Positions 22,365-34,384 are shown, counted from the stretch's first letter. The stretch is 64,000 nucleotides of DNA from Episyrphus balteatus (GCF_945859705.1 NC_079136.1:113976028-114040027), one strand, 5' to 3'. The notes: generated from the sequence alone by a model not told the origin. Program-made: numbers and translations.

Positions 22365-22410
22365 CTGTATATACAGTGTATATATATATACTGTATATAT
22401 AGTGTATACC
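22365..22410. repeat. TA-rich palindromic microsatellite
   Basis: ACTGTATATACAGTGTATAT and further ATATACTGTATATATAGTGT words just outside the mini-me-like core. Corresponds to the (TA)n part of that element type. Confidence 0.7.
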
Positions 22411-22509
22411 AACCTACACAAGAGTGGTCCAAAAAATATTTTTTTTCGATATTTGGTCGGGCCACCCGCACGATGTTTCTTTATTTCGATGTTTTTTTTC
22501 AGATTAAGT

Positions 22510-22540
<31 letters not shown>

Positions 22541-22542
22541 CT
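22510..22542. repeat. (CAA)11 microsatellite
   Basis: Uninterrupted CAA trinucleotides followed by CTTTTAAG. The surrounding frames with poly-N or poly-V/T are not genes. Confidence 0.95.
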
Positions 22543-22828
22543 TTTAAGCAAGTTTTGACTTTTTTCAAAAAAATAATACAATTTTATTTTGTTTACTTTT
22601 TTTTCAAAAAAAAAATACAATTTTTTCAATATTGATCAGCACCCCATTCTATATAAGATAGGAGGCTGAAAATTCAACAGAGTATGATACCAATGACCAC
22701 TTTTTGTAAATTTAATTTTTTCCATACAAGCGTGGACCACATTAATGATTATGTATATTGATACAGTGAGAATCAAAAATAGTCAAATGTTTACTAATTA
22801 AAAAAAAAAATGTTTAAAATAAGTCATT

Positions 22829-22990
22829 GGTGAAGTCCAAACACCTATTCGACACTCTTTTTTGTACAATGTAGTATTTATTTAAATTTAAATGAGGAAA
22901 TTAAATGGTGGTATGATAAAGAAAATTAAAACACCAAGATTAGACAACGTAAAAAAAGGCAAAACATTTGACCAATTTTGGTCGTCTTTG
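22829..22990. mobile_element. Decayed Tc1-like element end, second copy
   Basis: Colinear with 16,894-17,092 (GGTGAAGTCCAAACACC, AAAAGGCAAAACATTTGACC) and ending in GGTCGTCTTTG. More eroded at its terminus than the first copy. Non-coding. Confidence 0.45.
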
Positions 22991-23029
22991 TTTCTTTTTT
23001 TTTGGAAAATAAATTATGATGTTTGGGGT

Positions 23030-23175
23030 GAAACTTTCACTTTGTTGCATTAGGATATACCTTTTACATTTCCCTAGGCAGGTCATTCAGTTGATACATC
23101 GAACTATACCGGTCACTGTGGTGTATACGAACATTTATTTCTTTACAAAAAACTTAAATAGTCAATAAAAAATTT
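23030..23175 (+). repeat. Dispersed family with GGTCACTGTGGTGTATACG, copy 2
   Basis: The 19-bp core is at 23,111-23,129. Homology to the inverted copy at 25,290-25,475 extends on both sides: GCAGGTCATTCA outside, AACATTTATTT and AAATAGTYAATA inside. The two copies are inverted repeats 2.2 kb apart. Confidence 0.65.
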
Positions 23176-25289
23176 TTATCGCTGATAAAATAATAATAAA
23201 CAACTGCTTTTCATTATGATGATTTTCATAACTTGTTCAACATTTTTCATAAAAACGTTTTCTTCACTTTTTTCTTTTTGGCAAACCACTGGACAAATTT
23301 TTAAGATCTTCTTTTTATTCTCCAAAAAAACACATTTGTTAATCGTTAAAGCGGTTTTTTAAGAAAATGATTTTTAGTACAAATCTTCAAGCATTACAAA
23401 AATTTACTAAAACAAAATTTCGTAAGTAAAAAAATAAAAGATAGTCTTCTTCCTAGTTCCCATAATATTTATTTGTTACGGCCATGCAATTTAACTGGGT
23501 GCAAAAAAAATTTAACCAAAACGCGTGTAGAAAACATCAAAAAGAAAGAACAAAATAAACAATAACTAGCCAATTTATTATCAAACGCGACATAGGTTTT
23601 GTTTTTGTTATTTCTTTTTTTTTTTTGTATGTCTCATTTCTACAAAATCCTTACCTATATAATATTTTCTCTTATAATAGGTCGATAAAAAAAAGTTAAA
23701 TAAAAAGAAAAAAAACTTATACCTAACCGTGCGCATTGTCAAGGTCATTTCAATTTGCGACACGTGTTGTTAAGTATATTTTATTAACAAAATTAAAAAA
23801 AAAAGAAGACAACAAAAAAAAAACAAAAACAGAAATAATAAAAAATTAAAAATAATAAATACCGGTATAAGAGGTTCTTTGCAAAATTGTAATTAATTAC
23901 ACAAAGTGTAGCTATATATAGTGTTTATTTGTGCTTATTTGGTTATGAATGTTATTTTATTGAATTGCGCGGATGCGCGTGTTTTACAAGTTAATCTTTA
24001 TATTTATCAACTTTTGACGACTTTGTTGTTGGATTAATTTAATTTACATTTTCATTTTTTTCGTGTTTTGCTTAGATTTGCAAGCTTGTTGCAAATATTC
24101 TAATTCCATTGTTTTCAGTAAAGAAAAAAAAAACAACACAAAGAAATAATAAATAAAAAAAAAAAAAAACAGTCGGTAAGGGGCGTGTTTGGTGACATTT
24201 TAAATCATAAGAATCATTTTATAATGAATTTTTTTGAGTTGGAGTTTTAAGGAAGATTCTAGTATTTAATAGGTGCAGATTTCTTTTTGCAAAATTAGAC
24301 CTAAGAAACTTTTAGAGACCTTATGACTTTAGCATGGAAAAACAATATAATTATATAGGTATCAAACTGTTATTATTTAAAAATGCAAGATATTTGTTTT
24401 TAAATGAGATTAGTTGACACAAAATAAATATTGCTTTCCAATATAATAATATTCAATTTCAAAACAAAAAAAAAACAACCATCAACGCCATCACTGCTAC
24501 ACCGCTCGCCAGCCAATGAAACTTTAATGATAAGTATATTTTTATTTTTGAAATGAGGTTGATTTGAAGATTGAAGGATAGAAGATTGAAGGTGGTTGAA
24601 CTTTAATTTAATTTCAACAATAAATAAATAATCAAAAAAAGCCATCAAAAAGAAACTTGCTTCATATATACATTTTTATCTTGTGCAAAAGCTGTGGCAG
24701 GTGTTTTTGGAATCAGTTAGAAATTGTTATTATGTACATAATTGAAAATTTGATAAAGATTTATGGGTCAGTTGAATAAAATGTTGATAAATTTATTTAA
24801 AAAAAAAGTTTGGTGCCATACACATTATTCTAAATGTTCGATTTTTTGCCATGGATCAACATTTTTGTGATATCTTCAAAAAAAAAAATATTTTTTTTAA
24901 ATAAAAATTGAAACTTCTATACAACCCAAATTAAGTGTAACTCAAAAGTCAGATATGGTTTTGCCACGTAAATATTAGGCTTTAACTTTGATTTCTAATA
25001 AAAACTAACCCCTGATGACTCTTGAGGCTTTATTACGTTCAATTTGGAAATAAGACTTGACGGGCAAATAAATTGGTTGGCATGCTGACACTCTACAGTC
25101 CTCACTGAGCGAAAAAACTTTAATTTGAAATCGTGAAATTCAATTTTGTACTTACAATTTTATTGAAATAAAGCATTCAACTATAGGGTTCTGCGATATT
25201 ACACCTTATAAACGTTAAATATTGAACGACAAGTAAATGAACGTCATTCAAAAGATAAGAAAATAATAAACAAAAAACAACTCTTTAGA
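23176..25289. other. No gene seen between inverted repeat copies
   Basis: AT-rich sequence with long A and T runs and no coding frame. A splice-donor-like CAGTCGGTAAGG is at about 24,171-24,182 without supporting context. It could be the interior of a dead element bounded by the inverted copies of the GGTCACTG motif. Confidence 0.35.
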
Positions 25290-25475
25290 TTATTTGGTAT
25301 TAACTATTTCAGGTTTTTCTAATGAAAATAAATGTTACGTATACACCACAGTGACCAACAAGTCCTTCGATGTAGATGTCACTTGAACGACCTGTCTAGC
25401 GAAATTTCTCAAAGTATATTTAAGTCCAATACAGCGAAATGTTCAAACCAATAACTTTCATAGCTGTTCCCCTTA
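25290..25475 (-). repeat. Dispersed family with GGTCACTGTGGTGTATACG, copy 3
   Basis: The core is 25,338-25,356 on the minus strand. The outer flank (GACCTGTCTAGCGAAATTTC region, 25,390-25,410) matches copy 2 and copy 4 with substitutions. Confidence 0.65.
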
Positions 25476-25571
25476 ATAAAGGATGTCTAACCATAAAAAA
25501 GAAGGTGATAAAGTCAAAAAAATTAAAATCAAAGTATACAGGGTGATTCAAAAGCATTGTTCTAAAAAACT

Positions 25572-25735
25572 AGAGTGTGTAGGTTGGGTTGAGACTTGGG
25601 ACAAGAAAAACATCGTGTAAGAAGGGGGTCTGTTCTCCTCCGTTTAATAGAGAGGGGCAATTTTCTAAAAAAATTACTTTACTTAGAAAAAAAAATTATG
25701 TATAATCAACGGTTACACAATATCATGCTATACCT
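25572..25735 (+). mobile_element. Partial copy of the G/C-hairpin foldback family
   Basis: Starts AGAGTGTGTAGGTTGGGTTG, contains GACAAGAAAAACATCG and the G-run block (GAAGGGGGTCTGTTCTCC), then AATCAACGGTTACACAATAT as in the interior of the 5,371-6,004 element. Only one end is seen. Confidence 0.65.
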
Positions 25736-26449
25736 TTTGGTTAAGCCATCATTTTTTCTTTTATTCTGTTTTCAATTTAAGCTGTTTTAATAGACATGTT
25801 ATGAATAATTTGTTTTTAAACTCACAAGCTCAATAAACTAAATTGAAATTGAATTATTTTTAAACTCAAAATTTTATTTAAAAATAATTCAAACAAAGTT
25901 TTGAACTAACCAATTTGAAAATTTTATGTAATCTTTAATATTTTAATATTTTGCTGTTTTCGAGGAATTATTTTTATTAGGTATATTTAATTAAACCTCT
26001 AATTTTTGTTTTCCTTAATCTATTCATATCATTAAAGGAGAATGCCCAAAAAACAGCATCGATACGAATGAGTACTATGAATATGTCTTGAAAGGACATT
26101 AATAGTAGATAACAATTACGAATTTTTTTTTTCCAAAAAACCATCCCCGGAACTTTCTATGACGATTCTTATTTTCAAGCCAAAACAAAATTGTTTTAGT
26201 TTTAAAAACAATACCGCGACAGCGGCAATTTTTAACCCATAGAGACTAATAATATTTTTAATTACCGACGCCAATGTTTGAAAAAAAAAAAAATAATCAT
26301 AAAAATCGGAACTGTACGGCCGGATTCCCAAGTAATTTACTTAAGTTACTCCCCTAAATGTAAGCGTTAATGAAATACGTTGCCTTTCTTAAGACTATTT
26401 TTTTAAATAGTTAGTTGAATGTCAGTTAGGGCTTATTTATACTCGTACA
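25736..26449. other. No gene seen
   Basis: AT-rich sequence between a partial foldback element and mini-me-like copy A. No supported features. Confidence 0.4.
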
Positions 26450-26573
26450 ATTTTTACTTGCGATATAGGTACTATAGGGCAAGTTTAGGATTCGTAAAAA
26501 AAATCGAACTCGAGATAACAATTTTACATGACATTACGATGATGGAGAATGCCAAAAAAGTGGGTCCGGCAAT

Positions 26574-26614
<41 letters not shown>

Positions 26615-27465
26615 CTCTATCTGGAGCTGCAGCCTAAACGAGTGAAGTGATTTTCTTCAAACTTGGTAGTTAGCAGTTTTTGGTGATTCCCTAGAGGGGA
26701 AATTGAAATTTTTTTTTTATGACCAAAACTAACGGTACCTGCCATATAACGGAAATAGAAAAGTTAATTTTTTTCAAAAACGGCTCTAACGATTTTGATT
26801 AAAATTTTTGTGTGTAATACTACACATAAGGGCCAACTTTTTAAATAAAAAAAATATTTTTTGTACCGTTATTAATGGTACCTGTCATAGAACGGTTTTT
26901 TTCGTTTCTGAATATCTCGTACAAAATTAACCCGATTTAAATGAAAATTTTTATACAAAAGTGTGTAAGTAAAGATAATATTAAAATTTTAGAAAATTTT
27001 CAAAAAACGCATTTTTGGTTTTTTAAAAAATATTTCAAAATTTTTTTTTGAAAAATCAATTTTTTGAAAACGGATCAATGAAAAATTTTGAAATTTAGTT
27101 TTTATGTGTAAATTAATTATTTCTTCAAAATGGCATACCAACTTTTTTCTTGAAAAATGTTAAAAAAATTTTATATATAAAAAATTATTTTTTTAAAAAA
27201 CGGCTCCTACAATTTTCAAAATTTTTTTTCTAAAAATACCTTTTTATACGAGAAATAAAATGGCATATTTGTTTTTTTTTTTAAGATATTTTAAAACGGA
27301 GTTTTATTAATTATAAAAACAGATTTAATTTTTTTATACTACTTATGAAATTTCTTCAAAATATCGAATTTTAAATTTCTTGAATAAAAAGCTTTAACAT
27401 TATAGTTACTTTAAGCATAAGAGCAAGTACGTGCGACCCCAGTCGTGCAATTTATTTTATATTAA
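26450..27465 (+). mobile_element. Mini-me/DINE-1-like element, copy A
   Basis: Begins near TTTTTACTTGCGATATAG and CATTACGATGATGGAGAATG, followed by a short (GTCT)n tract with GTCC (26,576-26,616). CTGCAGCCTAAACGAGTG and an AT-rich body with repeated 'ACGGYTCYWACRATTTT' phrases follow. It ends AAGAGCAAGTACGTGCGACC then CCAGTCGTGCA (about 27,420-27,458). A small hairpin CGAC-CCCA-GTCG lies at the 3' end, as expected for Helitron-related elements. Non-coding. Confidence 0.65.
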
Positions 27466-28440
27466 CATAACAGAATTACTTAAGGAACCCATGATTTTCA
27501 ATTTTGGTGATAACCCTGTGTTTAAAAAAAGTAAGTAGGTACATATTTTCTTAAGTCATTAATATTTCTTTAAATCGCGTAAAAAATTTTTAAATTAAAT
27601 AAATTTAAAAATTAATTTTAAATTTATTTATTGCAATAGAGGTTGCAAAAAATAAAATACTGATTCTTAGCATACTGCTGGTATAGAGACCCCCTTAATT
27701 TCCTACTTGCTACCAGCTTTGAATTTCACATGTCTAATCAGCTTTTCGTTTCTCCGAAACATCAACAACTTGTTGATTCGTACCTACTTGTTTCTTGTTT
27801 ACTAATTAATTTATGATAATAATGATTTCTCGCTTTATGATGAATAATAGGGTACTCTTTATACTTGAACGGATTATGTATGGTAGAACTTATTTTTTCA
27901 ACGCTCTTGGGTATTTTAGTTTCGTAGGTTAAGATAGATACTACATGATTTTGTCTACAACTAATAGTTGTTTACATTTCTTTCATTGAAAAAAAGCTAA
28001 GCTTTATATTTGTGGTTTTGTAAAAATATCTCGATCGTGGGAGAATGATTTTGCTATTTTTAAGTTTAACGATGTTAATTGATTTAATTTCTAAGAAAAT
28101 CTTTCTACTAAGAATTCGAATTTGTTTACGTTCATTAAAAATACATTTTGTCAAGTCATTACGGATTAATGTTTCATTATTATCTATAGCTAAGCTTATA
28201 GGGTATTTCTATACAAAACGAGTTAAAGCTGATGCAAGGTTGATGCAACACCGAACTTATTTAAGAAATATTTGGAATAATTTCTAGTTAATTAAAAATT
28301 GTAATATATTTACTGGTTTTTACATTTATATATTTACCTTTTTACAAATTAAATTCTTCCTTTTGGAAAAAAAAAAAATGATAGTGGCGCTAATTTCCCA
28401 AACGAGGAGTTGAATCTTAATACCTACATACAGAAACATA
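27466..28440. other. No gene seen
   Basis: AT-rich sequence, including an A/T-only palindromic stretch at about 27,595-27,630. Overlapping frames of 60-80 codons at 27,972-28,287 are on opposite strands and compositionally AT-driven. Confidence 0.4.
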
Positions 28441-29447
28441 CACGCAGAAAAATTAACGGTTAAAAACAACGTAAATCTTTATTCATGTTGTATGTAAAGT
28501 AACAGAAACTTGCGTGTCATGAAATTTAAAAATAAATCAAGAAAAGACAATGAGTTATTATTTTCTTTGCAAAAACACAAAGTGCATATTCCTTATAATT
28601 AAATTATGAACACAAAACTCCCATTTTCATACTTTTATTAAGTAAATAAATTTTATTTATTACCTTCTTTGTTTTGCTTCTTTAAGTTCATATTAAATTA
28701 ATTTGTTTTTTAATTCAAATTATTTGTTTATATAATTTATTAAAACGCATTGTCATTATTTTTTAGACCCTGAAGATGAGGCAAGTAAGACCTCGAAATA
28801 TATAGGCCAAAAATAAATAATTTTCTAAAATATAAAGATGCGTTTTTAATTTAATATGAACTTAAAGAAGCAAAACAAAGAAGGTAATAAATAAAATAAT
28901 TATAAAGTTCAACATAAAAAACAAATAAAATTAATAAATTTGTTTACAGCAAAAAGACTTGCTGTAAGAAATGTATGAAAAATTCACACAAAATGTATTA
29001 AAACGATGTATGATAAATTTCAGATCATACAACATTGGAATACACAATGCACAACATTCATACACTGATGTATGACAGTTCTTCATACAACATTTCTATG
29101 AAACAGAAATAATACATCAGAACTGTCAATATCATACAATGAATGTAATGTATTATCTATGAAATAGGTCCCCGAGTTAAAATAACACGGGTCTACTCAG
29201 TTATTTAAAATTGTTTAATCTTACCCACTATCTTGGTTAAATGGTAATAAAATCTCAAATTTTAACCGAGTTTCTCGATCAATATAAACAAGTTGTTGGG
29301 TTAAAATAACCTTCTGAAATGGTAATTTTAAACAATTTAATTTAACCGAGGCGACTTCGTTGATTTAACCAAGACTACGTTATTTTTAACAATTTTTGTT
29401 TAACCCACCGAAAAAAATTCTCGGTTGGTGCTTTATTTTTCTGCGTG
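28441..29447. mobile_element. TIR element, 1,007 bp, TA-flanked
   Basis: The ends are CACGCAGAAAAAT in inverted orientation, with TA on both sides (28,439-28,440 and 29,448-29,449), followed inside by GTTAAAAAYAACGTA on each arm. The interior carries a further perfect 50-bp inverted repeat (28,650-28,900) and several GGTTAAAATAAC words. The TA duplication suggests a mariner-type mechanism. The right end abuts a protein-like frame starting at 29,448. Confidence 0.7.
28650..28900. repeat. Nested inverted repeat with ~50-bp arms
   Basis: TTTATTTATTACCTTCTTTG, continuing TTTTGCTTCTTTAAGTTCAT, is repeated in reverse with no mismatch noticed over about 50 bp (right arm 28,847-28,897). The loop contains CTGAAGATGAGG and ACCTCGAAATATATAGG. 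Probably a separate small element nested in the 1-kb one. Confidence 0.75.
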
Positions 29448-29768
29448 TACAATGTACAGCTACAGACACATGAAGATGAACAATTTGTCACAGCAGGGTT
29501 AACAAATATTGTGAACAAAGAAACATTGAACTTTTTAAGCCGATTGAAAATAGACACAAGTTTTCTCAAAGAACCTCCAAATCTTTGGCCCGAAAAAACG
29601 CATTTTAAAGATGGCTTTAAAAAAGTGCAATCGCTTAAAGTCGTAAATGACATGACAGAAAGAGGAGTCAAATTAATAACCGATTTTAATAACCTTTTAA
29701 CTAAAGATGAGGAACAAAAACAATATGTACTTCAAGTAGTCAGTGAGTACCGAAAATTTGTATCCTGA
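29448..29768 (+). pseudogene. Protein-coding fragment, unrecognised, probably transposon-derived
   Basis: A 107-codon frame with balanced composition (charged, P, W, G well represented), unlike the AT-driven frames around it. It includes FLKEPPNLWPEKTHFKDGF and ERGVKLITDFNNLLTKDEEQ, and ends VSEYRKFVS before TGA. The ERGVxLIxDF...DEEQKQ pattern recalls C-terminal parts of uncharacterised, repetitive proteins predicted in many arthropod and cnidarian genomes, but I cannot name a domain. No ATG: the frame runs straight into the right terminus of the 1-kb TIR element, so the 5' part is missing. Likely a truncated relic. Confidence 0.5.
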
Positions 29769-29874
29769 TGCTTCCAAAACTACTTTGTAAATCTCTTGAT
29801 TAAATTTTTTTAGTATTTACTTCATTAATTATGTATAAAAAATGTAACACGATGTTATTTTTTTTTGTTTTTTA

Positions 29875-30182
29875 GGACGTGTGTGAATTGCGTAAAATAG
29901 TTAACATAGTGTAAAATTTTTGACACTATTGAGGTGAATAAAAAAATTTTCAGCTGTTAAAATTTTATTGGGCTCTGGGACTTGGCTAAATTTGAGTTAA
30001 ATTTTTTTTGCAGATGGTTTTGTTTTGTTTTTTTTTTTTTTTTATTAAAAAGGATTTTCATAGCAGAAAAGAGGCAGAGAAAAATATTAAACAATAAGCC
30101 ATACAGCTGAAATTTTTTTGTTCACCTCAATAGTGTCAAAAATTTTACACGGTGTACTATTTAACGCAATTCACACACAGCC
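29875..30182. mobile_element. PIF/Harbinger-like MITE, 308 bp, TTA duplication
   Basis: Inverted ends GGMYGTGTGTGAATTGCGT, continuing to AATTTTTGACACTATTGAGG, extend about 80 bp. TTA flanks both sides (29,872-29,874, 30,183-30,185). The GG-start and TWA duplication fit PIF/Harbinger. Non-coding. Confidence 0.8.
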
Positions 30183-30185
30183 TTA

Positions 30186-31637
30186 GAATTCTGTTAAATG
30201 TTTCGTTTTTTTAAATAAAACAGTTTAAAAAAAAAGTTTCATTTTAAATCGAGTTTGCACTTCAGCTCTTTTTGAGGTAAGTACTGAAAATTTAAATTGA
30301 TGACAAAATTTTTCTTTTTTAGTAAAACTAAGCAAATTTAGCATCTGAATTACGTGTAGCAACACTACCTTTAATTTAATATATAAAAAGTGAAAATAAC
30401 CCGATTTGTTTGGGAGCTAGAGCTAATTTTCTTGGAAAAACAGTGAAAAAACAGAGATTTTTGATACTTTGAGCGAGTGTCGGCACCATTTACAGTTATC
30501 CAATCGAGCTGAAATTTTGGCTATCTAAAAATCTGCAAAGGCGGAACATTTTATGGGGTTCCCCCGATTAAATTTCGAAAATCGATTTCTTGCGGTCACT
30601 CTAGTGTACATATGTCAGAACACATGTCAGTAAGGTGGTGCTTACATTGAACCCACTACACCAGTTATTTTTACGTCTCTGTGCTTTTTCGCAATTGCAC
30701 TTTATAATGAGAAAGAAAATGCCAAATGAGGCAGGATATTTAAAAATTTCTTAAAATTTATGGATTTTTTTTTTTTGAAATTTTGAAATTTGAAATTGTA
30801 TATAAAAGGGTATAGAGAGCACGGTTCACAGAGGACTTCTTTTTTAAAACGATAAATAAGTGATTTTACTCAAAAGTTAAATGCAATAAGGAAAGGGTCC
30901 ATGGTTGTTTATGGCTATGAGTTATGACTTAATGAACATCATAAGTTTTTTACTCGAGCATCTTGTCCGATGACATTGTCAAAAAAAAATTAAAATGTCG
31001 AAGAATACCCGAATATATCAGTCTTTCAGTCTTTAGTGATATTGGGCCATATTCATAGACACAGTCTGCTACTAAGAAAGACTGCATTTTATCCTATTCA
31101 AATAACATTGAATAAACGAATATGAATATGCAATATGCACCATATTAACTTTAAAGTACTGATTGTCGACAGAAAAGTTGTATGAATGTTTTTGAGCTTA
31201 TACAAATCTCCCTGGCAGGCTTTTCAAAATATTGATGCCCAAATATCTTCATTTCAGTCGTCGAAATCGAATAGTATTTTTTAAAATTGTGTTGCATGTT
31301 GTTTGGCTTTTAGAGAACAATATCAGTCTTAAGAAACCCAAACGATGCAACGTTTCAAACGATGATACAGAGAAGAAATTAACCATGAACTCTTACAATT
31401 CTTGAATTACGATACAAATGAGAAGTTCACGTTTAAAACGTCTTTTTGTTTTCATGAGAATATTTTTGAAGGTATCATGTTTACCAAACAAGCACCAGAA
31501 AATACAACTAAAGAGTCGTTGGGACCATTTGTGAATAGTGTGGTGAATAATGTTATGAGCGTTCTAAAGTTAAGGGCACCTAAAGAATACCGCTCTTAAT
31601 GTGAGAAACTTTTTTTAAGACATTATAAATAATATAA
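30186..31637. other. No supported gene
   Basis: AT-rich sequence with a TATA-like site at 30,799. A 65-codon frame at 31,402-31,599 (ending VMSVLKLRAPKEYRS) has a fairly protein-like tail but no recognisable family or start context; it could be another transposon scrap. Confidence 0.35.
30799..30810 (+). promoter_or_regulatory. TATA-box-like TATATAAAAGGG with possible initiator
   Basis: The TATA match is followed 29 bases later by TTCACAGA (about 30,826-30,833), a weak initiator match at the right spacing. No convincing gene follows, so this may be a relic or chance. Confidence 0.3.
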
Positions 31638-31765
31638 GCTCAAAATTTTAAACGATTTAGTTAAATTTTAAAGCCATTTTAGTAATTTCAAAAGCAGACT
31701 GATTTTGAACTTAGTAAATTACCAAAATTTCTTAAGAATTTTACTTAATCGTTTAAAATTTTGCG
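31638..31765. mobile_element. Hairpin MITE, ~128 bp
   Basis: GCKCAAAATTTTAAACGATT at both ends in inverted orientation, with pairing continuing with gaps for about 50 bp. No clear target duplication. Confidence 0.7.
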
Positions 31766-33038
31766 CCATTATTTTTAAAATTTAAAAAAGCGTGATAGTT
31801 ACAGATTTTTTGAAAAAAAAGACTCGCTTACCAACCAGCTCACCGGCAAAGTCGTGAATTACTCTTTGGCATTGTGCATTTATAAATGTGAGTTCGTATG
31901 CACTCATAAAGTTTCAATAAGTTACAGCTAACAAACTAATTTTCAAAGTCAATAAATTTCCATTTAAAACAGTTTATTTATTTGCAGCCAATAGATTTTA
32001 TTAAAATATCTATTACAAAATAATAAAAGTCTATTTACAATGTTATGGCATTCCCACATCAACGTCCTCGTGTATTTTAATTTCACATTCCCTTCAACCG
32101 TCCTCATCTAAAATGCAATCAAAATTCAGACTCGATTTCAATGGGCCACTTTTTATAATTTATCACAAGCCAAGACAAATTAATACAATGTATAGTGTGT
32201 ATTTACACTCTCTCATATAGTATTTATAGTCCACTTCATTTTGAAACAAACTAAACCTTCAATATACTCAATAATGCGATAGGTACTTATATAGCACTTC
32301 CTGCGCCCTTTCAACCCTCTTGTAATAATAATGTAAGACAACAATGTTGCATTATAGTTTTCTGATTTCTTGACCACCTCCTCCCACCTCCATTTGTCTC
32401 GTGGTAATATAAGAAAAAGAGGAAACACTGTTAAAAACTTTAAACAAGAAAAAAAAAAACCTACTTTAACCAATACTACTATATTTTTGAACAAAAAAAA
32501 AAAAAAAACAACATCCACATCCATAAGTGTTAAACAAAAAAGAGGAACACAAAAAGAAAACACACAGAAACCAAGAAAAGATCAACGAACGGCGACGAGA
32601 GACAACGAAAATTTTATTGTTGCATGTGCATGCAATAAAATTCCCCAACAAAAGTTTTCGACACGGGCCGTGGGGCCTCCCGATTCCACATTGAACAAAA
32701 CGCAGGAGGCACCGCATCGGTTTGCGACAATGTCGAGCGGCACGTGTAGCAGAAAGGCGGTCAACGAACTGTGGCCATCCGTACGTGCTGTGTGTTGTAG
32801 CGCTTGGCTTTATAGTAGGGTACAATGTACATATTATAGTCAACGCTCGACGGCATGGCGCGGTGCACTCCCTGTCCTATAATGGGTCCAACATTCACCC
32901 GCACACCGTGTATGCACTTGGTTTTCCAATTTCCAAGCAGCAAACAACACTCACATTTTTAAATTATGGAGGACGAGGAGAGCAACAAAGGGGGCAGCAC
33001 CACAGCGACGACGCTGCTGTGACTGGGACTGGTACTGA
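31766..33038. other. Intergenic; GC-richer island at ~32,580-33,020
   Basis: The first 800 bases are AT-rich. The island carries overlapping frames on both strands, which is what high GC with few stops produces, so I call none of them. It includes the motif GGAGGCACCGCATCGG (32,705-32,720), shared with sites at 49.2 and 61.6-61.7 kb, and looks more like a regulatory or promoter region than coding sequence. Confidence 0.4.
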
Positions 33039-34249
33039 TATAGCCCAGTCGGGATGTACAAAAAATTAAGCTGAAATGAAAATAATTAGATCGTGCAATT
33101 TTTTTTCATAGGATGATAGAGGGGATCACTGGGAGCTTAAAACCAGTTTTTCGGGAAAATCGACCGTGTGCTTAAGCCGCCATCTTGGATTAAAAGTAAA
33201 ACACGTTTTAGTGAATAACTCGGCCATTTTTGATTTTTGACAAAAATTATATATGTAAAACTTGTAGAAAATTTTATTTTCTATAACTTTTGTCTTAATA
33301 AATTTTTCTATATGACCTATATTTTTCGAGTTAATTTAAAAAAACTATACCCCTACTCAGCTTAAACTTTATACCCGCTTTGATTATAGATTTTAAGATC
33401 AACGCAATATGGGAGTGTTTTTATATGTTTTTGGGGATGATAAATCTAGCTGCAATGTTAGTTTTTGCAAATTCATGAAATTTTATAAACAAAAGGAACT
33501 ATCTCAAAATTGGAAAGTGTCGTTTTAAACAAGATTAGTAAATATTATAATTGATGTCTAGCGAGACAAGCAAGTTTTTGAATTTTTCAAAACGGGTTCA
33601 TTAATGCCTGAGATATGACCAATTGTTTATAATAAAAGCTTAAAAGAGAGAGTGAGTTATTAACAATTGGTCATATCTCAGGCATTAATGAACCGAATTG
33701 AAAAATTCAAAAACTTGCTTGTCTTGCTAGACATCAATTATAATATTTACTAATCTTGTTTAAAACGACACTTTCCAATTTTGAGATAGTTCCTTTTGTT
33801 TATAAAATTTCATGAATTTGCAAAAACTAACATTGCAGCTAGATTTATCATCCCCAAAAACATATAAAAACACTCCCATATTGCGTTGATCTTAAAATCT
33901 ATAATCAAAGCGGGTATAAAGTTTAAGCTGAGTAGGGGTATAGTTTTTTCAAATTAACTCGAAAAATATTGGTCATATAGAAAAATTTATTAAGACAAAA
34001 GTTATAGAAAATAAAATTTTCTACAAGTTTTACATATATAATTTTTGTCAAAAATCAAAAATGGCCGAGCTATTCACTAAAACGTGTTTTACCTTTAATC
34101 CAAGATGGCGGCTTAAGCACAAGGTCGATTTTCCCGAAAAACTGGTTTTAAGCTCCCAGTGATCCCCTCTATCATCCTATGAAAAAAAATTGCACGATCT
34201 AATTATTTCCATTTCAGCTTAATTTTTTGTACATCCCGACTGGGCTATA
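33039..34249. mobile_element. Giant palindromic foldback element, arms 589 and 588 bp
   Basis: The left arm 33,039-33,627 and right arm 33,662-34,249 are near-perfect inverted repeats around a 34-base spacer. Ends read TATAGCCCAGTCGGGATGTA on both sides, giving TA as the likely target duplication. ACTGGTACT also recurs inverted just outside (33,028-33,036 and 34,252-34,260). Only scattered substitutions separate the arms. There is no coding capacity. A transcript through it would fold into a dsRNA of almost 600 bp. Confidence 0.88.
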
Positions 34250-34384
34250 ATAGTACCAGTGGCTTTGTGTGCATTGCAATGCACACACACAGTATAATAT
34301 CATCTCTCTTAGTCATAATCTCTACCTATTTATAAGCAAACACAGGGGTGAAAGGCTGACACACGGGCGGTGGTAGCCCTGTAT

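Noticed and set aside
23111..25356. A 2.2-kb TIR transposon bounded by inverted GGTCACTG motifs
   Set aside because: Homology continues outward on both sides of the motifs, so they are not element ends as they stand, and the interior has no coding remnant. Kept only as inverted copies of a dispersed family.
28770..28808. Hammerhead-ribozyme-like core (CTGAAGA ... GAAA) in the nested inverted repeat
   Set aside because: The GAGG/CCTC stem II is offset by an extra T after CTGAAGA, and no upstream strand with a cleavage site pairs with the segment after GAAA. Possibly a relic of Penelope-type sequence, not supportable as a ribozyme.
32370..33069. Several overlapping frames of 60-170 codons on both strands
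   Set aside because: Mutually overlapping frames in a GC-richer island are expected from fewer stops. None shows conserved motifs, and the first begins with poly-K from A runs.
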